A stretch of 64,000 nucleotides of DNA from assembly GCF_030348765.1 (NCBI RefSeq), contig NZ_JAUCEU010000007.1:3351501-3415500 (forward strand), in the 5' to 3' direction. A program made the translations under genes and the position numbers. Positions 15,860 to 24,496 of the stretch are shown here, piece by piece; the first letter of the stretch is position 1; each line of letters opens with the position of its first letter. This DNA comes from Neobacillus sp. CF12 (GTDB lineage Bacteria; Bacillota; Bacilli; Bacillales; Cytobacillaceae). Below the pieces are notes generated by a model. The model did no database searches and was not told where the DNA came from. It saw only the letters and a program-made list of their open reading frames with translations.

Positions 15860-16862
15860 AATGGAAGTTTTTCAAAATAGCCTTTCTGAATCCTTGGTAA
15901 CTATCGATTGCTGCGAATAAAAGGAACGTAAATATGGCTCCCCCGTAAATCCAAGTGTCAATATCACCAGTAATACTGAATAAGTCAGTCATATACGTAA
16001 CAAACGCTGGATTAAACAACTGATTGTTACTGATGATGACGATAAATACAATCGAAGATACACCATGCATAACCATGTTAAGTGCTGCAACTTTCTTATT
16101 CCATTGGCCTTTAAGCAATTTATAGGATGCTACAGCCATCTCCAAACCAATTACAATGACCACCAATGGCCAGTAAGACAACAGAACCTCTTGATTAAAA
16201 GTTGGCATTACAAACTCGAGACCATTGCTACCCTTTTCATAGACTCCTAGAAGACTAGCGGCATTGAAATAAACACTTGCCCAGATAGCAGTCCAAAGCA
16301 AGCCAAGAAACACTTCCACCTTTGATATAGCCTTCTCCTTTGGAATGTAAGGAAGATTATTTAAGTCATCTGGCGTCCACTCTTTAAAACATGGTGTTAA
16401 TGGAGTTTGACTATTCTTATGGTCTGTTCGTTCGATTATAGCAAACACAACTGTTAACCAGAAAAACACTTGAATACCAGTGCTCACGATTCCCCAAATT
16501 CCCAAACCTATTGAGTCTAATAGTACATTTAAAATGGCTTGCTCTCCAGAATAGGAAATAATTGTATTTGCTATCATTGAAATCAGGGAAATTACTGCGG
16601 CTATGGGGAGAATTAATTTTAAAAGATTGAGATAGATATCAAAGTAACGAGGACCAATTAAATGCATGGGGCGATCTAGGTATCCGCTGGCCAGGATAGC
16701 AGGATTCCCCATTTTTTCAAGGACAGACTTAACCTCTTCCTCCGTGTAATCATCTGGAAGCATATCCCCGATTGTCGAGCGCAGTTCGAGTGCAATATCC
16801 TCTCTATTTTTTTCAGGGAGCCTGCGAGTAACCTCTTGAATATAAAGGTCAATCATTCTCAT
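15858..16862 (-). CDS. HAAS-domain membrane protein
   Basis: A 334-residue protein. The first 70 residues (DLYIQEVTRRLPEKNREDI, then YTEEEVKSVLEKMGNP) are the HAAS alpha-helical domain, which accompanies PadR regulators. Seven or so transmembrane segments follow. Its start overlaps the PadR stop by 4 bp (ATGA), the usual PadR-HAAS pairing. The cytoplasmic helical domain is thought to link membrane state to the regulator; the exact role is not known. Confidence 0.88.
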   Translation of the reverse strand: MRMIDLYIQEVTRRLPEKNREDIALELRSTIGDMLPDDYTEEEVKSVLEKMGNPAILASGYLDRPMHLIGPRYFDIYLNLLKLILPIAAVISLISMIANTIISYSGEQAILNVLLDSIGLGIWGIVSTGIQVFFWLTVVFAIIERTDHKNSQTPLTPCFKEWTPDDLNNLPYIPKEKAISKVEVFLGLLWTAIWASVYFNAASLLGVYEKGSNGLEFVMPTFNQEVLLSYWPLVVIVIGLEMAVASYKLLKGQWNKKVAALNMVMHGVSSIVFIVIISNNQLFNPAFVTYMTDLFSITGDIDTWIYGGAIFTFLLFAAIDSYQGFRKAILKNFH

Positions 16863-17197
16863 CCATTTTCATCTCCTTTTATTAGTTGGGAAAGTTCCTG
16901 AGAAGTCTTTTCCCATTCTTTCTTTAATTGTTGGTAGATTTCTATTCCATATGGTGTTAATACATAATACCTGCGTGGTCTGCTTTCCGTTGTATCCCAG
17001 TTGCTTGTAACTAACTCTTGCTTTTCCAGTCGGCGAAGCAAAGGATATAGTGTACTCTGCTCGATCGTGATCCCACACTGCTCTAATCGTTGGACAAGAG
17101 AATATCCATATTGCTGAGTTCGCAACTGGCTTAACACTGCTAATGTCAATGTCCCTCTCCTTAGTTCTGTCGTTAAAGAGTTTAATAAGGTACTCAT
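16859..17197 (-). CDS. PadR-family transcriptional regulator
   Basis: A 112-residue PadR protein: RRGTLTLAVLSQLRTQQYGY at the start, then winged-helix segments TLYPLLRRLEKQELV and RPRRYYVLTPYG. ATG at 17197 is chosen because GGAGGTGAATGG lies directly upstream; a frame beginning at 17233 lacks such a site. It overlaps the HAAS gene. Upstream (17230-17262) are direct repeats ACTATGC-N5-ACTATGC that could be the autoregulatory site. Confidence 0.92.
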   Translation of the reverse strand: MSTLLNSLTTELRRGTLTLAVLSQLRTQQYGYSLVQRLEQCGITIEQSTLYPLLRRLEKQELVTSNWDTTESRPRRYYVLTPYGIEIYQQLKKEWEKTSQELSQLIKGDENG

Positions 17198-17384
17198 CCA
17201 TTCACCTCCGTTGTCGTTTTTGCTGTACGTCATACACTATGCTCTATACTATGCATCATACACCATTGTTGTTCGCATAACATTTAACAATCGATATTAA
17301 TTTTTTATTGCAGTATTACAAGGAATATTTTTTAGGAAGGTGAATATAAACAGTATTGAATGTTCATTTGAGGAGTGGTTGACC

Positions 17385-17885
17385 ATGAGTGTAGATGTAG
17401 TCGAGAATTTAACTGAAACAAGGAATAGGTTGTTACAGGAGATTTCTGGCTTAAGCGATGAACAGCTGAATAGAAAGCCTGACCAGGGTACATGGAGTAT
17501 TGCTCAGGTGTGTCATCATTTGTACTTATCCGAAAGTGTCTTTACACAAGCAATCATTTACGGATTGAATAAAAGCAACGAAAGAAAGGCAGAACGACAG
17601 CCTGTTCAACTGGCAGTTGACCGTACCCAGAAGGCAAACGCACCCGATATCGTTGTGCCTGGTAATGACCCCTTGGATTCTCAGCAGATTAAAGAACTCT
17701 TAAATAATTCAAGAAACCAATTTTTTGAGTTTTACAATCATCTTGAAGACAAGTCCATCCTAGCCGAAAAATCCACCAAGCATCCACTCTTTGGTTACAC
17801 ACCTTTAGACCAATGGGTTGATTTGATCTATCTCCATGAAGAGCGGCATATTGAGCAAATCAAGGAAATTAAATCTTTGCTATAA
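17385..17885 (+). CDS. DinB/YfiT-family four-helix protein
   Basis: A 166-residue protein of the DinB superfamily (four-helix bundle with a metal-binding His triad). Candidate ligands are in QVCHHLYLSE and the paired His of LHEERHIEQI. Members include thiol-dependent S-transferases and proteins of unknown function. ATG at 17385 has GAGGAG 9 bp upstream; GTG at 17340 has its purine run immediately adjacent and is rejected. Followed by a repeat-derived terminator. Confidence 0.85.
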   Translation: MSVDVVENLTETRNRLLQEISGLSDEQLNRKPDQGTWSIAQVCHHLYLSESVFTQAIIYGLNKSNERKAERQPVQLAVDRTQKANAPDIVVPGNDPLDSQQIKELLNNSRNQFFEFYNHLEDKSILAEKSTKHPLFGYTPLDQWVDLIYLHEERHIEQIKEIKSLL

Positions 17886-17892
17886 AAATAAT

Positions 17893-17925
17893 GGTGCCTG
17901 TCACCAATAATTGGTAACAGGCACC
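17893..17925. terminator. Hairpin made of two inverted 13-mers of the dispersed repeat
   Basis: GGTGCCTGTCACCAAT (17893-17908) pairs with ATTGGTAACAGGCACC (17910-17925) with one mismatch. It consists of the dispersed GGTGACAGGCACC sequence in both orientations and sits between convergent genes. It has no T-run, so termination is uncertain. Confidence 0.65.
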
Positions 17926-17948
17926 GTAAAGTTAATTCCTTTTCTTCT

Positions 17949-19046
17949 TTAAGCTCTTAGCAGCGTTTCCGCAAGTATTCGTGCCCCAACGTCAAGGGCA
18001 GATTGGTTAAAAGTCATTTTAGGATGATGTAATCCCGGCTGAAGATTTGCCCCCACACCAATCATCGTCGCTTTTAAGTTTGGATTCTTAATAGTGTAAA
18101 AATGAAAATCATCACTGCCAGACGTAATGACAGGCGGTGCAAGTGCCTCAGGGCCAGCAATATTCAGAATCGCTTCTTCTGCTATTGCTTCTGCATCTTC
18201 AGAAACTTCAGCACCTGGAGTAAAATCACTCCATTTCCACTCAATATTTACACCGTAAAGATCCTTTAGGCTGTTCATACCGTGATCAATTTGGTCCTTA
18301 AGTTTTTCTAAAACTTCATTTTTCTGCGCCCGGACATCGATTGCAAATTCCGCAGAACCCGGGATAATGTTTAAGCTCTCACCGCCAGCAATAACTTTTG
18401 TAAGTTTCGCCGAATAGGCTTCAAACGGTGATAGATAAATAGACTTGATGAACTGGTGCAGCCCAACAATCACGTCCAGCGCATTCTTGCCCTGGTGCGG
18501 CCTGGCGCCGTGCGCGTCTTCACCAAGTACTTTTCCTTCTAGAAAGATAGCTGCTCCGTGATGAATGGAGGCTGAAACTCGTCCCATAGGAAGCTCTTCT
18601 ATCGGACGAAGGTGAATCCCGAATAAGTGGCTCACATTATCAATGGCCCCCTTTTCTATCATCGCAAGTGAACCGTTTCCTTTTTCCTCCGCCGGCTGGA
18701 AAATAAAACGCAGCCTTTTCGTGAGACGCTGATCCTTCAAGTAAAGTAATGCTCCAAGTACCATAGAGATAATTGCATCATGACCACAAGAGTGGTTCCC
18801 CTGCCAGACTCCATCCACCTCTTGCCATAAAGCATCCATTTCCGCTCGAACACCGATAACTTCGTCCCCATCCCCTATTTCTGCGATAAGCCCAGTGACA
18901 TCAGAAAAAGTACGGTATGTAACACCAAAATTATCTAAAATATTTGCAATCGTTTGGGTCGTTCGAAACTCCTTCCAACTAACCTCCGGATTAGCATGGA
19001 AATCCTCAAACCAATTCAGAATCTGTTTTTCAAAATCTGCAATCAA
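17949..19046 (-). CDS. M20-family amidohydrolase (N-acyl amino acid / hippurate hydrolase type)
   Basis: A 365-residue M20D metallopeptidase-like protein. HANPEVSWKEF, the metal motif NHSCGHDAIISMVLG, FQPAEEKGNG with the catalytic glutamates, EDAHGARPHQGKNA in the dimerisation domain, and TSGSDDFHFY near the end are all in family order. Such enzymes deacylate N-acyl amino acids or related compounds. The N-terminal MIADFEKQILNWFEDFHANPE fits full length. It is monocistronic; substrate not assignable. Confidence 0.92.
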   Translation of the reverse strand: MIADFEKQILNWFEDFHANPEVSWKEFRTTQTIANILDNFGVTYRTFSDVTGLIAEIGDGDEVIGVRAEMDALWQEVDGVWQGNHSCGHDAIISMVLGALLYLKDQRLTKRLRFIFQPAEEKGNGSLAMIEKGAIDNVSHLFGIHLRPIEELPMGRVSASIHHGAAIFLEGKVLGEDAHGARPHQGKNALDVIVGLHQFIKSIYLSPFEAYSAKLTKVIAGGESLNIIPGSAEFAIDVRAQKNEVLEKLKDQIDHGMNSLKDLYGVNIEWKWSDFTPGAEVSEDAEAIAEEAILNIAGPEALAPPVITSGSDDFHFYTIKNPNLKATMIGVGANLQPGLHHPKMTFNQSALDVGARILAETLLRA

Positions 19047-19344
19047 TTACAACACCCCTATCCCCAAAAAACTAATATACAAATAGTACAACAACAAAGC
19101 CTGTCCTTACAATTAATTTTAGTAGATAGTAGTACTGACATTATTCTTCACAATCATTTACAAAAAATTAACCTCCGTTCTTACTGAACACAGAAAACCT
19201 TATTAGATCGTGTTTCACTCGTTGTGGACAACTTTGTGTGCTGCCTGTCCCTTTTCATCTGCACAAGAATAATTTTTATTCCATAAAATAATATTAAGAA
19301 TTGTAAGAGTAATTATTAAAGAAAGGAAAGATGTGGTGTATTAA

Positions 19345-19881
19345 ATGAAAAATTATCAGGTTTTTGATTATTCATTTCAAAATCTTCGCGAAAAAAGCAT
19401 GTCGTTTGAACAGGTTTTCGAACACATTGTCAAATTCATGAATTTAGCACCCAGTGGAAATTATCGGTTAATGGTTGGAACGGATTCGCAGGTTCATAAA
19501 CGACATACCATTTTTATTACGGGAATTGTCATTCAAAATCAGGGTAAAGGCGCTTGGGCGTGCATTAGGAAGATTATCATCCCAAGAAAAATGACACACC
19601 TGCATGAGAGGATTTCTTTTGAGCTCTCATTAACAGAGGACATTGTTGCTTTATTTACGGAGGAAAGAAAGACTCGCTTGATCAATATCGTCCTTCCCTT
19701 TGTCTATCAAGGGGCAACGTTCACCATGGAAGGTCATATTGATATCGGAGCCGGTAAACGCAACAAAACGAGAGAGTTTGTAAAAGAAATGGTCGCTCGT
19801 ATGGAATCCATGGGAGTCGAGCCAAAGATTAAACCAAATGCCTTCGTTGCATCAAGCTATGCCAACCGATACACAAAATAG
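19345..19881 (+). CDS. ykuK: YkuK-like ribonuclease H-fold protein (DUF458)
   Basis: A 178-residue protein resembling B. subtilis YkuK: NYRLMVGTDSQVHKRHTIFITG carries the DSQ acidic motif of the RNase H-like fold, followed by GKGAWACIRKIIIPRK and a C-terminal KPNAFVASSYANRYTK. Biochemical activity is not established for the family. The AAAGGAAAG purine run lies rather far (14 bp) from the ATG. The 298 bp between this gene and the M20 gene hold only AT-rich sequence and a possible decayed repeat remnant (CTGCCTGTCCC near 19242). Confidence 0.88.
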   Translation: MKNYQVFDYSFQNLREKSMSFEQVFEHIVKFMNLAPSGNYRLMVGTDSQVHKRHTIFITGIVIQNQGKGAWACIRKIIIPRKMTHLHERISFELSLTEDIVALFTEERKTRLINIVLPFVYQGATFTMEGHIDIGAGKRNKTREFVKEMVARMESMGVEPKIKPNAFVASSYANRYTK

Positions 19882-19882
19882 G

Positions 19883-19938
19883 GACCTGAGCCATGTTGCG
19901 TTCACTATAAACGCACCAGGGCTCAGGTCTTTACTTTT
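19883..19938 (+). terminator. Terminator of ykuK
   Basis: Outer arms GACCTGAGCC (19883-19892) and GGCTCAGGTC (19920-19929) enclose an inner TGCGTT/AACGCA hairpin; a T-rich run follows. Confidence 0.88.
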
Positions 19939-19983
19939 TTTTAGCGAGGACAAGCGGGAATCCCCTTCAAACTATACAAAGTC

Positions 19984-20037
19984 TTAACACTCTTTTAACA
20001 CCAGGTTAAGAAAAGATTCTAATTTTTCAGATAAGAT
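19984..20037 (+). promoter_or_regulatory. PhoP-box-like direct repeats and promoter of the ugd operon
   Basis: TTAACA (19984), TTAACA (19995), TTAAGA (20006) and TTCTAA (20017) recur with an exact 11-bp period, matching the TTAACA-N5 arrangement bound by PhoP in B. subtilis. A -10-like TAAGAT lies at 20032-20037, and the ugd start is 30 bp further. Control by phosphate limitation is inferred. Confidence 0.75.
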
Positions 20038-20067
20038 TAAACAAACGATATTATTTGGAGGGTTATA

Positions 20068-21396
20068 ATGAGGATTACAGTTGCAGGGGCAGGAAACGTT
20101 GGATTGGTTACAGCCGTTTGTTTGGCTGAAACAGGGCATCATGTAACCTGTTTAGATACTCACAAAGAAAAAATAGAAATGCTAGAACAAGGACACAGTC
20201 CCTTCTATGAACCCGGGCTGGAACCTTTATTAGAAAAGAATCTCGCCAACGGGAATCTCTGTTTTACAGCAAACCCAAATCACGCCTATTCTGAGGCTGA
20301 AATCATTGTTATTGCAGTTGGAACTCCTGAAAAAAGAGATGGTTCGATAGACTTATCTTATGTTTACGCAGCTGCTTACCACATTGCTAACACGATAAAA
20401 AATGATGTTATAGTCTGTATTAAAAGCACTGTACCCGCCGGAACAAACGATATTATCAAGCAAATTTTCTATCATAGCAAGCCACGTCACCTCAAAATTG
20501 ATGTTGTATCGAATCCGGAATTCCTACGCGAAGGTTCGGCGATAATGGATTTCTTTTTAGGCGATCGGATCGTAATTGGCACCGATAGCCCTGAAGCAGC
20601 ATCGATTATGGAACAGCTCTACCTTCCATTAAAGATTCCGATACTATTCACTGATATTCGGAGCGCTGAAATGATTAAATATGCCTCCAACGCCTTTCTT
20701 GCAACAAAAATAAGTTTTATTAATGAGATTGCCAATCTTTGTGAAAAGGTTGGCGCAAATATTGAGGAAGTCTCTTATGGGATGGGAATGGATAAACGAA
20801 TTGGAACTTCTTATCTTCAGGCTGGAATTGGCTATGGAGGTTCATGCTTTCCAAAGGACACAAAGGCACTCGTTCAATTGGCAGGAAATGTCCACCATCC
20901 CTTTGAACTGCTTGAGTCCGTCATTAGGGTAAATCAGCGTCAGCACTCCCTTTTAGTGGCGAAGGCAAAAGAAATAGCTGGATCATTAAAGGGGAAAAAA
21001 GCTGCCGTGCTTGGGCTTGCTTTTAAACCAGAAACGGATGATATCCGGGAAGCTGTCTCCTTAACTATTATTAAAGAATTACTTGAAGAAGGTTCAATCA
21101 TCATGGCATATGACCCGATTGCGGTACCAAAAGCAGAGAAGCTACTAGGTAAATCAATTGAATACACAACCAATATTCGTGAAGCGCTTAAAGGTGCTGA
21201 CTTTGCTGTCATTGCAACTGAGTGGGACCAAATAAAGCATCTTCCATTGAATACTTACGTTGACTATATGAAGGAACCGATTGTTTTGGATGGCCGAAAT
21301 TGCTATTCCCTTAAGGATATTCAGCGATACTCGATTACCTACGTCTCAATTGGGAGACCGAGTATTGAAAATGTAGAGCGTGCCCAACAACATTAA
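20068..21396 (+). CDS. ugd: UDP-glucose 6-dehydrogenase
   Basis: A 442-residue UDP-glucose/GDP-mannose dehydrogenase. The N-terminal Rossmann motif is GAGNVGLVTAVCLAETGH; KSTVPAGT, NPEFLREGSAI and the catalytic cysteine in GYGGSCFPKDTKA follow in the usual order, as does the C-terminal domain KAAVLGLAFKPETDD. It oxidises UDP-glucose to UDP-glucuronate with two NAD+. It is first in a three-gene operon with a PAP2 phosphatase and a GT4 glycosyltransferase behind tandem PhoP-box-like repeats, reminiscent of tuaD in teichuronic acid synthesis. The neighbours suggest a glucuronate-containing lipid or polymer made when phosphate is scarce. Confidence 0.95.
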   Translation: MRITVAGAGNVGLVTAVCLAETGHHVTCLDTHKEKIEMLEQGHSPFYEPGLEPLLEKNLANGNLCFTANPNHAYSEAEIIVIAVGTPEKRDGSIDLSYVYAAAYHIANTIKNDVIVCIKSTVPAGTNDIIKQIFYHSKPRHLKIDVVSNPEFLREGSAIMDFFLGDRIVIGTDSPEAASIMEQLYLPLKIPILFTDIRSAEMIKYASNAFLATKISFINEIANLCEKVGANIEEVSYGMGMDKRIGTSYLQAGIGYGGSCFPKDTKALVQLAGNVHHPFELLESVIRVNQRQHSLLVAKAKEIAGSLKGKKAAVLGLAFKPETDDIREAVSLTIIKELLEEGSIIMAYDPIAVPKAEKLLGKSIEYTTNIREALKGADFAVIATEWDQIKHLPLNTYVDYMKEPIVLDGRNCYSLKDIQRYSITYVSIGRPSIENVERAQQH

Positions 21397-21414
21397 ATAA
21401 AGGGAGACACAGTC

Positions 21415-21942
21415 ATGATGAGAAAAATCCAATCCTTATATCAATTTGAATGCAGAGTTTTTCTAGAGATTAATAGCCATTTTGATAAAAGGATTATGAA
21501 TCTGTTTTTCCGCACGATTACTCAAATTGGCGGTGCTCTCTTTATCAGTGCTACAACACTATTACTCATCCTCTTTACATCAAATCAAACCAGACTTACA
21601 GCCATTTCAAGTGCTGCTGCCTTGGCTCTAAGTCATATACCTGTTCAACTGGCTAAAAAGCTTTTCCCGCGAAAAAGACCCTATCTACAAATTGAAACAA
21701 CTAAAATCTTACCAAATCCTTTGAAAGATCATTCTTTTCCATCTGGCCATACAACAGCTGTTTTCTCAGTTATTGTTCCATTTTTGCTTCAAACACCCTC
21801 TTTGGCTGCCGTTCTCATTCCTTTAGGGCTTAGCGTAGGCATTTCGAGAATCTATCTAGGTCTTCATTATCCTTCAGATGTTATTGCAGGAGGAATTCTT
21901 GGTGGAAGTTTCGGCAGTCTCTGTTTTTATTTCTTATCCTAG
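21415..21942 (+). CDS. PAP2-family membrane phosphatase
   Basis: A 175-residue protein with about five helices and the three PAP2 motifs: KKLFPRKRPYL (KxxxxxxRP), HSFPSGHTTA (PSGH) and SRIYLGLHYPSDV (SRxxxxxHxxxD). It dephosphorylates a lipid phosphate outside the membrane: undecaprenyl pyrophosphate (BcrC-like), phosphatidate or phosphatidylglycerol phosphate. Lying 18 bp after ugd and 36 bp before a glycosyltransferase, it may supply diacylglycerol or recycle the lipid carrier. The substrate is not decidable from sequence. Confidence 0.92.
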   Translation: MMRKIQSLYQFECRVFLEINSHFDKRIMNLFFRTITQIGGALFISATTLLLILFTSNQTRLTAISSAAALALSHIPVQLAKKLFPRKRPYLQIETTKILPNPLKDHSFPSGHTTAVFSVIVPFLLQTPSLAAVLIPLGLSVGISRIYLGLHYPSDVIAGGILGGSFGSLCFYFLS

Positions 21943-21978
21943 AAATGGTTCGTACTTCACCCAACAGGAGGGATTATT

Positions 21979-23121
21979 TTGAAAATTGCTTTTTTCACAG
22001 ATACCTTTTATCCAGAAGTAAACGGAGTTGCCAATACACTTAAAAGATTTACTCATTATCTTGAAAATCAACCTATTTCCTACAAAGTTTTTGCACCTGT
22101 TTCCGTATCAACCGAATATGTTTCTGATCATATTCACCGATTTAAAAGCCTTTCCTTTTTTCTTTATCCTGAATGTAGATTCGCTATTCCCAACATCTTG
22201 CAGCTTAAGTCTGAAATGGAGCAATTCTCTCCAGATTTGATTCATGTTGCCACGCCATTCACAATGGGTCTTTCTGGTGTTTATTTTGCAAAAAAATTTA
22301 ATATTCCCCTCGTCGGCTCCTATCATACCGATTTCAATAATTATTTACAGTACTATGACCTTCAATTCTTAGCTAAACCTCTTTGGAGATATATGAAATG
22401 GTTTCATCGCTCACTTGAAAAACTCTTTGTGCCTTCAATTGACAGTTTTGAAAAACTAAATAGCCAAGGTTTCAAAAACTTAGAAATCTGGCCTAGAGGT
22501 GTAGATTGCCAAACCTATCACCCTAATTATGAAAATGTAATGACTCGCAATCGTTATTCCATTTTTGAAAAGTTTATCCTAACTTATGTTGGCAGACTGG
22601 CACCGGAAAAGGATCTAAAAACGCTGATGAAAATCGCTGACTCACTCCCTCCTGAAATAAATGAACAAGTACATTGGCTGATTGCAGGCGATGGTCCACT
22701 GCTTGCGGAACTTCAAAGGGCAGCCCTCCCAAATATGACCTTTACAGGCTACTTGAAAGGTGTTGAACTGGCAGAAATCTATTCAGCGACAGACCTATTT
22801 ATCTTTCCATCTCCAACTGAAACGTTTGGTAATGTTGTTCTTGAGGCTCTTGCAAGTGGGACACCCGTGATTGGTGCGAATGCAGGCGGTGTAAAAAATA
22901 TTATTTCGAGCGGAACAAACGGTTATTTGTGTGAGCCAGGGAATGCGGAGGATTTCATTAACCATATTGTTCAATTGTTAGGCGATGACCTTTCCAGAGC
23001 GCAAATGGCGATAAATGCTCGGAAGTATGCACTTTCACAAAAATGGGACCAGATTTTTGAGGATGTCATTAACCAGTATTCAAGTGTGATAAATAAACCG
23101 GCAAAAAAAATTTATGCTTGA
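21979..23121 (+). CDS. GT4-family glycosyltransferase
   Basis: A 380-residue GT-B fold enzyme. The N-terminal domain begins KIAFFTDTFYPEVNGVANTL, and the C-terminal sugar-nucleotide domain has YVGRLAPEKDL, then FPSPTETFGNVVLEALASG with the E-x7-E motif. It resembles diacylglycerol or mannosyl transferases of the MgtA/DgdA type. With a UDP-glucuronate-forming enzyme in the operon, the donor may be UDP-glucuronate and the product a glucuronosyl glycolipid, but this is inference. Start is TTG, 6 bp after GGAGGG. Confidence 0.92.
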   Translation: MKIAFFTDTFYPEVNGVANTLKRFTHYLENQPISYKVFAPVSVSTEYVSDHIHRFKSLSFFLYPECRFAIPNILQLKSEMEQFSPDLIHVATPFTMGLSGVYFAKKFNIPLVGSYHTDFNNYLQYYDLQFLAKPLWRYMKWFHRSLEKLFVPSIDSFEKLNSQGFKNLEIWPRGVDCQTYHPNYENVMTRNRYSIFEKFILTYVGRLAPEKDLKTLMKIADSLPPEINEQVHWLIAGDGPLLAELQRAALPNMTFTGYLKGVELAEIYSATDLFIFPSPTETFGNVVLEALASGTPVIGANAGGVKNIISSGTNGYLCEPGNAEDFINHIVQLLGDDLSRAQMAINARKYALSQKWDQIFEDVINQYSSVINKPAKKIYA

Positions 23122-23140
23122 AGATTTACCTTAAAAATAA

Positions 23141-23173
23141 AAACCTGAGCCCTTTTTACGCGGGCTCAAGGTT
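23141..23173. terminator. Bidirectional terminator between GT4 and peroxidase genes
   Basis: AAACCTGAGCCC (23141-23152) and GGGCTCAAGGTTT (23162-23174) pair with one bulge; T-runs occur on both strands. Confidence 0.88.
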
Positions 23174-23184
23174 TTTTACTTTTA

Positions 23185-24276
23185 TCATGGAAGTTCAGGC
23201 TTTGTAAAAGTCGGAGGCTCTCCGCCCAGGGTTTTTAGAAAGGCTAATAGATCTGCCTTCTCCTGTTCAGTTAAACCAATAGGACTCATAAATTTTTGAA
23301 TAAAAAAGCTCTTATTTGGATGGTCATCGCCGCCGCGGTCATAATAATCGATTACTTCTTCAAGAGTGGCTAGACTGCCATCGCGCATGTACGGTGCTGT
23401 ATGTGTAATTCCATATAATCCAGGTGTGCGAATCCGTCCTAAATCCCCTACCTGTTTCGTTACCGCTTGTCGTCCTATGTCCGCAGTATTTAGTCCGATA
23501 TTGTAAAAATTATTATCTGAGAGGTTTGGTCCATTGTGACAGGTCACACAAAAAGCTTTACCAGTAAACAGTCTCAAGCCACTAAGCTCTTGTTTCGTTA
23601 ATGCTTCCTTGTCACCTTCAAGGAATCTGTCATAAGGGGTATCCTTGACAACGATTTGCCTTTGGAAGGCTGCTAGAGCTTTTGCGATGTTTTGTTCTGT
23701 AATCCCATCCTCGAAAGCTGCGTTGAAATGGTCCTGGTATCCTTTAATAGCCGAAAGTTCAACTATCAGTTCATCTAAAGGCTGATTCATCTCATCAGGA
23801 TTTTGAATCGGACCTAGCGCTTGCTCCTCTAGAGATGCCGCACGGCCATCCCAGAAGTTGGTGGTGTAATAGCCAGCATTAATGACGGTTGGGCTATTCC
23901 TTGCCCCATTGCCGCCCGTATACTTATCAAAGGTTGGCTGATTATCGCCATATCCCATTCCCGGATCATGACAGGTTTGACAGCTTACTTCATTATTTCC
24001 AGAAAGTCGAGGATCGAAAAATAATATTTGTCCCAACTCAAGTACTTCTGGCTTCATTGGATTATCCTTAGGAATCGGTACATCCCCTATTGGGACTAGG
24101 GTTGTATGATTTTTAAGGCTAGTAAGAAGTTCCACTGGGGTAATTTCACTTGCCTGAACTTCGTCTTGCTCCTCTACAGGTAAATTAACGGGTGCCTTCA
24201 CCTTCTCCTGCCCTCCACACGCAGACAAACCAATACATATCAATAAAGTAAAAACGGTGCCTTTCACTATTCTCAT
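23185..24276 (-). CDS. Di-haem cytochrome c peroxidase lipoprotein
   Basis: A 363-residue protein. The signal sequence ends in the lipobox LSAC (Cys20), so it is anchored to the outer face of the membrane. Two c-type haem motifs are visible, CQTCH (99-103) and CVTCH (243-247), with family segments ELGQILFFDPRLSG and MRDGSLATLEEVIDYY. It reduces hydrogen peroxide to water with electrons from cytochrome c or the quinol pool; related MauG-like functions are possible. Divergent roles and partner cannot be told here. Starts ATG at 24276 and is monocistronic. Confidence 0.93.
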   Translation of the reverse strand: MRIVKGTVFTLLICIGLSACGGQEKVKAPVNLPVEEQDEVQASEITPVELLTSLKNHTTLVPIGDVPIPKDNPMKPEVLELGQILFFDPRLSGNNEVSCQTCHDPGMGYGDNQPTFDKYTGGNGARNSPTVINAGYYTTNFWDGRAASLEEQALGPIQNPDEMNQPLDELIVELSAIKGYQDHFNAAFEDGITEQNIAKALAAFQRQIVVKDTPYDRFLEGDKEALTKQELSGLRLFTGKAFCVTCHNGPNLSDNNFYNIGLNTADIGRQAVTKQVGDLGRIRTPGLYGITHTAPYMRDGSLATLEEVIDYYDRGGDDHPNKSFFIQKFMSPIGLTEQEKADLLAFLKTLGGEPPTFTKPELP

Positions 24277-24385
24277 CTTATATAGTGCTCCTCTGGTTTT
24301 AATTATCTTATCACCATTATAAAATTGGCTTTATTAAAAAAGAGCACCCGAATGTGAAGAAATTAGCAAACGATACGGCGACAAC

Positions 24386-24495
24386 AAAATACGGTGACAA
24401 AAATACGGTGACAGGCACCACCCGTGGACACATTCCACCTCAGGCGGACAGTTGGCGGTTAAACTGGTAAGTGAACCGGCTCGGTGACAGGCACG
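24386..24495. repeat. Dispersed GGTGACAGGCACC element, composite copy 3
   Basis: Full 13-mers or near copies at 24407-24419 and 24483-24495 (last base changed) flank the GTGGACAC and CCTCAGGCGGACAG modules. In front are degraded direct copies of ATACGGTGACAAAA (24386-24406). The right end abuts the alkaline phosphatase stop codon. Confidence 0.75.
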
Positions 24496-24496
24496 C

